Translations under genes and position numbers: made by a program
The notes under the pieces: generated by a model
The model's database searches: none
Told to the model about the DNA's origin: nothing
Seen by the model: only the letters and a program-made list of their open reading frames with translations
In this document: positions 1 through 9,200 of the stretch, one piece after another
How positions within the stretch are numbered: position 1 is the first letter of the stretch
Layout: each line of letters opens with the position of its first letter
Origin: Phoronis ovalis
Lineage: Eukaryota; Phoronida; Phoronidae
Direction of reading: 5' to 3'
Assembly: GCA_028565635.1 (NCBI GenBank)
Contig: JAOXYB010107159.1
Span: forward strand, 1-16,661
Length of the DNA stretch: 16,661 nt

Positions 1-900
1 ATTTCCAAGAAGAAAAGATTAATAGTATAAAAATAAAATAATAATTTTCGTGTTGTTCTTATGGAGGAAGTACCGAAGTCTCACTAAACTGTAATAAAAT
101 AATCTTTTTCGGGATATGACACATTCTCCTGAAGTTGATCAGTCATATATTTTGACAGGCTTTCGAAGATATCTTGCTCACTAATCAGCCTGGATCGTAT
201 CTGTCAAAAGGATGTGACATAATAAGATATATCGCATTTCTAAAGTAGATAAGAATTTTTTTTAATTAGTCAAAACACTGAACTAGCAATGTCGAAAAAT
301 GTCCCAATTGTTAGTATGTATATATGAATCCGAGGTGTTCCGCAAACATTTAATTTATTTCCGTTATAAGCTTTGCGAGATAGACAAAATAATGGGCTTA
401 GCATTTCAAACGACCCTCAAACAGCAGGAACCACTATTTTTATTGCAGGAACTAAAAACCTTTAAAAATTTATTCTGACATTAATGATTAAACCTACTAA
501 AGCCTCAGTATTTGGATGTACTGCTAAATACGGACGGCAACTATACAGATCTATTTTAGGTCTATTTATTTAGACACTGGCAACATTAAATTTAGAAACT
601 AACTACTTTTAAAACAAAACTTTTGGACATGTACCCAGGATTAATACAAAAATACAAGCAGACCCCGAGCTTAGGCTGTAGCAGTTGTGGCAGTATGTGT
701 GATTTCGATAAATTAAAAAGTGACACGCATATGGTTAATGAATGAAATAAAATAGCAAGGGTAATTATACCGAAATTCATGATTTTTCATTTATAAGGTT
801 GATATTAAGTACACTTTATACTACTTCGATTTAAAGTAGTTTTACATGGTACGACGCAATATTCCACAGATTGCATGCACCTTATTAGGTCTAGTTATAC

Positions 901-943
901 TGGCGGGACTTACTGGCCAGTACGTCAGTCCCGGGACGTCAGT
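901..943. repeat. GC-rich cluster of nested palindromes
   Basis: A short GC-rich island in AT-rich DNA. It contains two perfect 10-bp palindromes, ACTGGCCAGT at 912-921 and GTCCCGGGAC at 928-937, a hairpin pair CGGGACT (904-910) with AGTCCCG (927-933), and a direct repeat ACGTCAGT at 922-929 and 936-943. It could be the remnant of a small inverted-repeat transposon end or a protein binding site; nothing else identifies it. Confidence 0.55.
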
Positions 944-1127
944 GCTAATCTGAAAACGATCAAAGTAGACAGTGGAAACAATCTTTCTGCTACATCCAAT
1001 GATACAAGATAGAGTTGCATTAAATTAATACTCTTAATACATCATTCAATCCTAAATAAATCGATTTTATTAAGTCACAGAAAAATCGAATTTTATAATG
1101 TGCTTTATTTCTACTTCGCGAAACCTT

Positions 1128-1151
1128 TATATAATTATATAATTATATAAT
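1128..1151. repeat. AT-rich octamer tandem array
   Basis: About three tandem copies of the 8-mer ATATAATT form a self-complementary AT tract that can fold on itself. It is a simple-sequence tract with no sign of a promoter role. Confidence 0.7.
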
Positions 1152-1327
1152 CTATGGCATTTAAATCATCATTGAATCTGGTTATAATTTGATTTTTGAA
1201 AAGCATTTATAATCTCACTATTTAAAAAACTACAAATTCAAAATAATTATCACCTCGATGTGCCGGATTGGCAACACATAAATGGCGATATATTGTTCTA
1301 TGCAGATTCTTTGTCATTTATTACAGG

Positions 1328-1373
1328 CCCGGGGGGCTCACTTGAAAAAAAATCGGGTACCCATGCTCGTCCG
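1328..1373 (+). repeat. Left terminal inverted repeat
   Basis: 46-bp left end of the element at 1328-1796. It differs from the right end by a one-base longer G run, an interrupted A run and a few substitutions near the inner end. Confidence 0.8.
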
Positions 1374-1382
1374 TAGGGTAAG

Positions 1383-1721
1383 CCCTAAACGGGAAGTGGA
1401 GGATCAAAATACCACCCCTAACCGGGGGATTTTGCTGAAAAGGGTACCCCTAAACGGGAAGTTTTCTCTGTAAAACAACAGAAAAAAAACGGTTCCCAAA
1501 AAAATCAACAACCAAAAAAAACGTCGTTAAAACAAAATAATACACTAAATTAAAAAAAAAATGCAAAACGGTCCCCAAAAGGTAATGCTCACTGCTCCCA
1601 CTGAAAAAGGACCCCTAAATGGGAGGTGTACGTGAAAAACCAACCCCTAAACGGGAAGTTACATTTGCCAAAAACATACCCCTAAATGTGGTTTTCCGCC
1701 AAAGTCGACCCCGTCGAACGG
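1383..1721 (+). repeat. Degenerate ~32-bp subrepeats inside the inverted-repeat element
   Basis: Copies related to CCCCTAAACGGGAAGT start near 1383, 1415, 1447, 1612, 1644, 1679 and 1709. Spacing is 32 bp between the first three and again between 1612 and 1644, then 35 and 30 bp. All copies face the same way even though the element ends are inverted. The middle (about 1470-1600) is A-rich with weaker repeats. This indicates internal tandem amplification of one unit, not a coding sequence. Confidence 0.75.
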
Positions 1722-1750
1722 CGAAAAAAGTACCCTTACCCCCGTTTTTT

Positions 1751-1796
1751 CGGACAAGCATGCGTGCCCGACTTTGTTTTTAAGTGAGCCCCCGGG
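1751..1796 (-). repeat. Right terminal inverted repeat
   Basis: 46-bp right end of the same element, pairing with 1328-1373 in reverse complement. It abuts ATTACA, the putative target-site copy. Confidence 0.8.
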
Positions 1797-1969
1797 ATTA
1801 CATGTGACGCAAATTCTGTAATAATACTAATGACGTCGACAAAAGTGAACATTTTAAAAGTTAGAAAACGCATTTAACTGATTTAACGGACTTACATAGC
1901 ATGCTTCTTTACATTTTGAATAAAATTATGAAAACTTTTAAATTCCACTTAAAATTTGTATTTTTTCAG

Positions 1970-2491
1970 GTTTGCCAATAGAATATTTTTCTTTGTGGCA
2001 AGCGTATCCGTGGATCCTAGGAGAAGCAGCTTGTGTCTTCAAATCCTTCGTTTCTGAAATGACGACTTATGCCTCCGTATTAACGATAACTGCATTCACA
2101 GTAGAAAGATATATCGCAATTTGTCACCCATTAAAAGCTCATATGATGTCGAACATTAAACGTGCCACAAAAATTATAGTTTTTCTATGGATATTAGCTT
2201 GCGGATTCGCACTACCGTATCCAATTCACGTACGAGTAGTATATGTTGAGCATCCGAATAGCACTGATTCTATGCCGGAATCCGCAGTGTGCACGGTACC
2301 AAAAGGGAATTGGGAAACACTAACGATTTTCCTGCAAATTTCAACATTCATGTTTTTTGTGGTACCTATGAGCATTATCACCGTACTGTACTTAATGATT
2401 GGAATGGCGCTAAGACATTCAGGAATATCTCGAACTGATTCTGAGAGTAGTACGAATTCCTCACATAAGAAAGGAGTTATTAGGATGTTAG
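1970..2491 (+). CDS. Peptide GPCR, exon with TM3-TM5 and intracellular loop 3
   Basis: The acceptor is a T-rich tract ending TTTTTTCAG at 1961-1969; the donor is G|GTAAGAA at 2492. Two bases complete a split codon, then 173 codons begin with Leu-Pro-Ile-Glu. Counting from that Leu: Trp9 and Tyr-Pro-Trp 12-14 in the first outside loop; Cys21 at the top of TM3, expected to pair with Cys107 in loop 2; ERY at 45-47 (2104-2112) followed by Ile-Ala-Ile-Cys-His-Pro, the DRY-box region; Trp73 in TM4; a glycosylation sequon Asn96-Ser-Thr in outside loop 2; Pro132 in TM5. Loop 3 is short and Ser/Thr-rich (150-164). The run GEAAC before TM3 and ESAVC in loop 2 resemble neuromedin U/pyrokinin/CAPA receptors. 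Reading past the donor reaches a stop at 2527-2529. The upstream exon is not in the window. Confidence 0.93.
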
Positions 2492-2781
2492 GTAAGAATT
2501 TTTTGAATGTTTATCCGCTGTTTTTCTGATTTCATTGATATCTTTCCAGCTCAGTAACTTGGCGAAAAATATTTTACAATCCCAAACTCCCGCAAAAGGG
2601 GATTTCTGAATAGAAGTATTCGCTTGGTTTGCTTAAATGAATCAACAAAGTATTCTGTTTGGTAGGTAATGATTAATTACAACTGAATGATAAATTAACA
2701 TCGTGGTTTCAGTTTTATCAGTTTACCTACATACTAAACTGACCAAGCAAGAGCTTTTTAGAGAATCCTTAATTTCAGTTC

Positions 2782-3082
2782 CAGAGGGGTGTTCTTAAAT
2801 ATGAGATAAATACGGGGGATGGATAATTTTCGAGAAAAAAAATCCTAAAAATGTGTACAGGTTTCGTCGAATATGGGTCCATTTTTTAAACAAAAATACC
2901 GATTTGTAGCGAAAACCTAGAAATTGGCATTTTCTTATCAAACGACAAACCTCAAATTGAGTCTCTTTTTCGAGAGAAAGCTCTAAAAATGGGTGGATGT
3001 TTTGAGTTTTGGCAGCACATCCCAGTCTAAAAGAAGGCCAGTGTGTACCCCGGGTTTCAGTTAGAAACAGCCGAGTGTGCAT
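2782..3082. repeat. Probable dispersed repeat with internal duplication
   Basis: The block is denser in G runs and simple phrases than its flanks, from GAGGGGTGTTCTTAAA near 2783 to ACCCCGGGTTTC near 3057. Two internal segments about 140 bp apart resemble each other: 2828-2863 and 2968-3003, both starting TTTCGAGA and containing CTAAAAATG followed by a G-rich phrase. A 95-codon minus-strand frame through it looks like incidental translation of a low-complexity repeat, with no recognisable domain. It resembles in style the element at 1328-1796 (periodic, degenerate, CCGGG near an end), but I could not find matching terminal inverted repeats. Boundaries are approximate. Confidence 0.5.
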
Positions 3083-3812
3083 AACAAAAGTAGATGGCTG
3101 TGTTAATACATATACATAATCATATATAACTATAATATAAATTTAACTCTGATATAAACAGGCTTTAATAACATACAAATAACATGAAATTCAAAGGTGA
3201 ATGATAACGATTTGAAATTCCGTCAAATACTCCTGCATACTATATAACCGTATATTTTATTACTTGAAACTTTCTAATCACAAGTTTGCATGGGTAAAGG
3301 CAAGAAGACGAGCTATAGTTTTAATTATCGAAAATATGTGTTTAATGTCGCTTAAATTAGAAAATCAGTTTTACAATCAGACTCTTAGATTAGCTTACAG
3401 GCTTCTACTTTGCATGGCACCCTTATATTCCAGTATCATGCAGTATTTCTTATGTAGTCAATTGTAAACTACTCAATTTTTTTTGTAATCACATAGACTT
3501 GCCCAAGATACATGTATTCTTGCTAAACTTTTTAACATAAATCAATAGTTACATAGAAAATGTACAGCATATAATATCATATTTTCTGTGAATATAAATA
3601 TGCTTTACACCCAAAAATTATATATTTCTAAAATTTCACTGCTGTAACTTTTAGCCTGGCTAAAGTGATACAAAAAATTAAATAAAAAAAGAAAAATTGT
3701 ATGTAATGAACTATTATAGTTTAATCAGAATTTAAAGTAACATTATCAAATTAAATTAAAGATAATCATTATATTGTAGTCTTGTGCAAGTTTGAACCAG
3801 ACGGTATCGTGA

Positions 3813-4024
3813 TTGTTACAGTCGCTTCTAATAGCTTTCATATCAGGCATTGCTTTGGCAGCATGCCAGTCCATCTATGTGTATGTGATATGTCAATTAA
3901 CTAATGTCCTGACGGCCATCCGACTGTCTTCTTTTCAGATTTATTTGGAGAGTTTGTTCCAGATTTCGAAAAAGGTATTAATGCAGCACCCACCAATTGC
4001 AAATAATAATACTTTTACCTGCTA
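3813..4024 (+). pseudogene. Possible frameshifted relic of an ABCB-type ABC transporter membrane segment
   Basis: One frame (3813 onward) reads a hydrophobic stretch containing GIALAACQSIYVYV, comparable with the Gly-x-x-x-x-x-Ser-Gln-Ala/Ser stretch in the later TM helices of P-glycoprotein-like exporters. About 90 bp further on, a different frame (about 3902-4024) reads FGEFVPDFEKGINAAP, comparable with the family's Ser-Phe-Ala-Pro-Asp-Tyr-x-Lys-x-Lys-x-Ser-Ala-Ala segment. Order and spacing are roughly right, although about 24 residues are missing and the frame changes in between, so at best it is a decayed copy. A CAG at 3935-3937 follows a T-rich stretch and could have been an old acceptor. 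The match is from memory of family motifs on two short stretches; chance resemblance in AT-rich intronic DNA is quite possible. Confidence 0.25.
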
Positions 4025-4230
4025 ATTTACCCAACAAGCAAGCTTCTTACGTTTCAAAATCCTGCTTCAAAAATATTTGTGTCCAATAACCCCCAGCAGC
4101 AGATCAACAGATTTGCAATTACATATCAGAACTATTGATAGCAATTAAACAAAGCAAGGACTGCTGAAATGTTAACATTATTTTTTGCACTCTAGCAAAT
4201 ACTAGAAATTAAATGTTTTTGTAGTTTTTA

Positions 4231-4530
4231 ACCTCGAGATGACTCCTTGAAATTGGTCCCTAAATGCATAAAAACGTACTTTTTAAAAGTTTACACCATT
4301 TTTATATTTTTGAACTTTTGACCTCAAGGTAAACTCTCCCTACATGGGGCTGTCATAGTTATCAGGCAGTATGTATCCTCGATTGAAAAGATAAAAAATT
4401 AACCTTCAAATGACATTTGACCTAAATGTCGCCTTGAATATGTCACACCTCAAGTACCATACCCCTAACTGTAATCGTCTGCGAGATAAAGCTTGTTAAA
4501 ATTGGAAGAAAGAAGAAAGAAGACGACCTA
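4231..4530. repeat. Probable dispersed repeat with purine-rich tail
   Basis: The block begins near ACCTCGAGATGACTCC and carries repeated GACCT/ACCTCAA phrases (about 4319, 4418 and 4447). It ends in a purine-rich tail GGAAGAAAGAAGAAAGAAGA (4504-4523) followed by CGACCTA. No coding potential is visible. Repeated GACCT phrases with a GAAGAAAGAAGA tail are, as I recall, common in high-copy repeats of marine invertebrate genomes, so I call it a transposon-derived repeat of unknown class. Boundaries are approximate. Confidence 0.5.
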
Positions 4531-6561
4531 CAAAGCCAGTTGCGTGCCTTATAGCAGCAACTTAAAGAAAGTGCTACATTCTGTAATAGGTGGCCTGAAG
4601 CACAGAATGCATGTTAAACACTGTTTATTAACTTTGTGCAAAATTTAATTTCAGCAATTCGTTACCTTAACATCTCAAGCACAAATTACACACTCGTCGG
4701 AGTGTTAACTATTTCGACTAATTACAACGTTGGTAAACATATTCTTAATTTAATAAGGTTCGTGTCGTGATATTATGTATATACCGAAGGTATGTGTATG
4801 TTAGTTAACCAGCCTTGGTTAATGAGTGCTCAAAGACATGGTGACTGTCAGGAGTAATTAATGAAAACAAACCACTTACTGATATCACGTAATATGACGA
4901 AACTTCCAAACAAATATGTTACAAAAATTAACGGACAGTTGGATGTCTTGTTGATAAGAGAATTTCTAAAAACAACGTTCTTTTAGTCAATCAAATTTTC
5001 GTGTTTTGGAAAATACATTTATTGTAACACAGTTTAAAAAAAAATTACTATTGGAAAATCGGATGCAATACTTTATATGATATTTATTTTCTACTTTTTT
5101 ATCCTCGTGCAAATAAAAAAACCGTGGGCTTCGGAATATCTTCAAAGGCAGTTCCGCACAATTTAACTGAACTTGCGATAAACCGTAAAAATGCATGAAA
5201 AGGTGAAAATATTTTACCCATTACCTATATTATTCCAATATGATGTTAATACCTGTCAAACTGATGATAATCCTTTCCACCCTTACATAGCATGCGTATT
5301 ACTTTCGAATCACTTTTGGCATAATATAGTGATCACGAGTTACATGCATACATGTACGTTGTATTAAATCAATTTTGATTGCAGTTTGTTTAGGTTTTCA
5401 TTTTTATGTGGTTTATATCGAATGCTTTTAGATTGGATGACAACTTATATACAGCACAAACTGTTTTCGATTGTATCAAAACGTGTTTAGTTTTTACATT
5501 TAAAGTAAAAGCCCAATTTATAAAAAAAGTTTGCGGGCAGTTTATCTTAGCTCAGTTCCGTTACTCCTCACAGTATTTCTCTTAAGTTGTAACACTAGCT
5601 TATCCATATATTTGTTTTTATTTTGGATCCTCTAGGCTCTCGACATTCAAGGAAAAGACTTGTCATTCGCTCGGACAGTGAGGCATCGAAAAAAATTAAT
5701 ACCGCAGGCTTGCAAACATATTTAGGCATGTACATTCAGTCATCTTTAGGTCTGTTCACAATCTAAGTTAACTAAAAAACACAATTTAATACGAGTCAAA
5801 TATTAGAGTCTCTTTAACCAAATAACCGATAAAACACTGAACTACATTTCGATTTGGTATTTGACGATAATTTGGATTGTCCAAGATGCGGTATATAAAT
5901 AATATCAACATGAGGTACCACTATACTCACAAATTTAAAAAACATATATCATTTCATATTGTTTTAACTTTGAGCGTGAACAGTGGCCTAAAACAAATTT
6001 GTTGTTCGGTATGTATAGGTAGAATTAAAGTGTTGTTACCCGGAAATTGTTCTCTCCTGGCACATGTGCTAGCAATGCATGCCTGTAACTGCACGCACGT
6101 CATAGTATTTGTAAGCCTGAATTAGAACCTTTACTTCACGCATAAATTTGCAGTTCCTGGGTTTAGAAATATGTTTTACAGATCCAACTGCAAGTAACTA
6201 GGATCACCTTTCAATTCGCAATGTGTTTACGTCAGCCCTGCTTGATTTCGTCATCATTACTGTGCTTTTTTATTCTCTAGTTACATATCTGGTTTCAAAT
6301 TATGCACGGTATGTTTTCAGTAAAAAAGTTTTTCATACTGCTCTTTTTAATGGATGAGATATACTAGCAAGTACACAGCTAGGTAACGATTTTTGTATAT
6401 CTTTAAACTTACCAATGGGTGTCCGTACGATGTACAGAGAATAATTGAGAGATTTACTTTCGTGTGTGTAATTATCATGCAGCTCCTGAAAAAGCAAGGA
6501 AAACATAATTTTTCATTGTTTCCAGGAGGAAACGAGATACGTATTCGGTATAAATATAATT

Positions 6562-6651
6562 ATGTACTGAGTAATACACTAAGAGCATGTCGGAGAGCGT
6601 GTTTAAATGTACTGAGTAATACACTAAGAGCATGTCGGAGAGCGTGTTTAA
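6562..6651. repeat. Exact 45-bp tandem duplication
   Basis: Two identical 45-bp units lie head to tail at 6562-6606 and 6607-6651, each starting ATGTACTGAGTAATACAC and ending GCGTGTTTAA. Perfect identity implies a recent duplication or an allele-specific expansion. An open frame at 6393-6743 crosses it only because 45 is divisible by three; its translation resembles no known protein. Confidence 0.95.
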
Positions 6652-6653
6652 AT

Positions 6654-6732
6654 GATTTTCCTAACGTTTGGATAATTATTGAGTTTCTTGAAATTTTAGA
6701 TGACTTTCTTAGCATTCGGATAGTAATTAAGT
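6654..6732. repeat. Older imperfect duplication next to the 45-bp repeat
   Basis: The 31-bp segments 6654-6684 and 6702-6732 match at about 23 of 31 positions by hand alignment, with most differences being transitions; the offset is 48 bp. This suggests an older local duplication beside the recent 45-bp one. Confidence 0.5.
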
Positions 6733-8671
6733 ATTCCATTTAAGTCCTTTCTATTTTGAATTAATACCTCATTAAAGTCATATACTTTTACTTAATTTGT
6801 AAACCATGAAAAGTACTTAAGAATTTATTGCTTGTAAGAATAATTTGGTCTTATGGAATCTATTAAAATGAAATCATTTTAACTGCTATTCCGGTATTTA
6901 CTTCATTTGCGAGTAAATCAATGCACATTTTACGCACCAAGGAAACAAATACATGTGAACGTTATAACATTTCACTGATTTTTAATTTCATAAATATAGA
7001 ATCATCTCATTATTGGTCAGAATGATGTGAATGAATGCAAGACATTGAAAGAACAAATCTTTTTTATTATAAGCAACTGCACATGTAATAAAGTGCTCTT
7101 GTTCTTTATTTCTTAAACGGAAATTAAAAGTGCTTTTAAAATATCGACATTCGTGTTTGATGTAACCTAAATATTTTACATCAATTTAGCAATGAAATAC
7201 AATGCAAAACAGAAATTACGGCTAAATTGTAGTCAAAAAGCAGCGACTCATTGCCCTCTGGTGACTTGTGACAGAAATACCGTAGAAATATCCAGTGCTA
7301 ATTAATTGTAAATTTTAGTATAGTCATTGAAATAATCGGCGGGGGTGGGTGAATGGGGATTTTCGTAACCTAGCTAAGATTCTCAACATTTACTATGATT
7401 CTTGAATTAAAGAAATTTAATGAAAATTCACAACTGCTGTAATCAATTTTTGTTTTTGCTAAAAACCAATAATCCTCAACTTTACACGTATTTATTCCTA
7501 GTACTTGAAAAAATTTGTTTTGAGCGGCGATTGTGTTATTGAAATAAATGGGTTTAGCTTTTATTTTGTTTTCAGAGTCTCGTGAGATATGTTAACATGC
7601 ATACAGGATCTAGCAAATTGGGTCATAAGTATCTTTAATCGATAAACTTCCTTTAACTTTATGAAATGAAAAGGTAACAACGTCCCCACGGGTGTCCCCA
7701 AATGCAAATATATGTATTTCAACTTTTTACTCTGTTTACTATCCACTCTTTGCCACTAGTAATTCAGATTTGACGTAAACCATATAATATATGGTTAGAT
7801 ATGTCTCATTTCTTCCTTTGAGATTTATCCAAACACTAAATACATACGTGTGTGTCAGTCACACCGCAACCTTGGTAACACAGGCTACGGTGAACATTTT
7901 CTCCTAATGGACGGAAACCCCGTATTCTTGACTCTTTATCATCCGCGTAGCATGATAGGCATTGTAAAATAAGTGTGTCTATCAAACTATCCATCTAGGA
8001 CCACCAGCAATGAGCGGGTTTTATGGATACATAGCTTCCATAGGTTTATCGGGGAGGGGGGTATAGATATGAGAAGTTATAGATAATGGATATACAAGTG
8101 AAAAAATCGATATAAAAATGCTGGATTTTTACACAAGAGCTTTATAATAACAATTGGGAAAAACAAAAGATGCTTCGTTTTGACCGGAAACGAAATGTTT
8201 TAATCTTCATTAGAGTTAATGTAGCAAAACGTAGTCAAATGTAATTTTTTTACAAGATATGTATGAAAGCATTTATCAGCAGGAATTTCACATAGCTATT
8301 TTAAGATGCTTATCAAAACAAAACGTATAAATTGTAAACAAATTTAGCAGGATTAATACGGTTGATTGCGACGTTTTGAGTAGTTTTCAGCGTTTATAGT
8401 GTACACTTAATTTCTCTAACAGTTACGAAATCAACATTTGGTATTCTGAGGTGGAATCATTTTTTAATCTAAATGTTAATAGGCATTCGAAATTCTTACC
8501 GCTTGAAGTTCACCTTCAAATACCGAATTCATGCAGATTTGTTCTAGAAACACCAGATTGTTCCAGAAAGAGGCCTAAGTGCATGAACCTCACTGTTATT
8601 CCTGTGATATCATGATTGTGTGTTTGTAGTTAGTTCTTCGCTTCACAGTATGAATTAACGCTGGGGCGTTT

Positions 8672-8685
8672 GTTATCATGGTAAC
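8672..8685. promoter_or_regulatory. X-box-like imperfect palindrome
   Basis: GTTATCATGGTAAC has near-dyad symmetry and resembles the RFX factor X-box, GTTNCC-AT-GGNAAC, with one departure in the left half. It lies in the long intron of the receptor gene. One 14-bp match in 16.7 kb could be chance. Confidence 0.25.
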
Positions 8686-8821
8686 AGTAAATTTAAAATT
8701 TAACTAAACTCCACCAAACCTTTGTTTGCAGAATCTTTGCATTATTGGAAAGACTCCAAGTATGCCATAATTCTTAACAGAACTAGACCCGGGTCAGAAC
8801 AAATCGAAACTGGGTAGCTTC

Positions 8822-8836
8822 GGGGGGGGGGGGGGG
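8822..8836. repeat. Homopolymer run of 15 G
   Basis: An uninterrupted G15 follows a single C and sits in otherwise AT-rich intron. It is a likely site of length polymorphism and sequencing or assembly error. Confidence 0.95.
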
Positions 8837-9200
8837 ACAAGGGATTGGAGATAGGTCAGTCTCACTTTTCCTAAAAAAATGCAGATCTTAAATTGTGGTT
8901 GCGATCATAATTTTACATGAGCCAAACGTAATGTTTAGAAATAAGAATTAACTTAATATTAAAATTCATTAGAAGCTTGAAATCCCAGTTTAGCCGAGAA
9001 ATCAGTACAATAATTGAAATCCAATTCTCATTAATAACAATTCTGTACATTTGTAAAATCTTCCGAGATTTGTTAATCTGTTATTATTAAGCTATAACAA
9101 TGTATTTACAAGATTCGTACTATCTAATCATTGATGTAATCTAGCGACAAATGAACAGTCATGTTAGTTAGACATTAACATATATGATCAATCAAATTGA

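Larger units (their letters stand above)
1..1327. other. Upstream non-coding sequence, probably intron
   Basis: No coding exon is visible on either strand; all frames are broken by frequent stops. In particular I looked for an exon encoding TM1 and TM2 of the receptor (a Gly-Asn-x-x-Val element in TM1, a Leu-x-x-x-Asp element in TM2) and saw none, so this stretch is most simply the 3' part of an intron whose upstream exon lies outside the window. It holds the small features listed separately at 901-943 and 1128-1151. Confidence 0.6.
1328..1796. mobile_element. Non-autonomous inverted-repeat DNA element (MITE-like)
   Basis: The ends are inverted copies of each other. The left end, 1328-1373, begins CCCGGGGGGCTCACTT and ends near GTCCG; the reverse complement of 1751-1796 begins CCCGGGGGCTCACTT and also ends GTCCG. 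They match at most positions apart from a few substitutions and indels. The flanks carry TTACA on the left (1321-1325) and ATTACA on the right (1797-1802), a possible target duplication if two extra G bases at 1326-1327 are allowed. The ~380-bp interior encodes no transposase; open frames there are repeat translations. The interior carries repeated units around CCCCTAAACGGGAAGT (separate entry). I infer a cut-and-paste element mobilised by an enzyme encoded elsewhere; the superfamily is not determinable from sequence alone. Confidence 0.8.

Noticed and set aside
1282-1473. 63-codon plus-strand frame
   Set aside because: Most of it is the inverted-repeat end and its 32-bp subrepeats, so it is translated repeat.
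1831-1838. CRE-like TGACGTCG
   Set aside because: A single 8-mer between a transposon and an internal exon, not at a promoter.
2795-3082. 95-codon minus-strand frame
   Set aside because: It coincides with a probable dispersed repeat and has no recognisable domain or splice context.
4805-4822. Inverted repeat TTAACCA-N4-TGGTTAA
   Set aside because: Seven-base AT-rich arms are expected by chance in a window of this size and composition.
5877-6125. 82-codon plus-strand frame with several cysteines
   Set aside because: It starts at a TTG, has no splice sites that fit and no recognised family; its length is near what AT-rich DNA yields by chance when six frames are scanned.
6393-6743. 116-codon plus-strand frame
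   Set aside because: It is kept open by a duplicated 45-bp unit divisible by three; it starts at a TTG and its translation is not protein-like.
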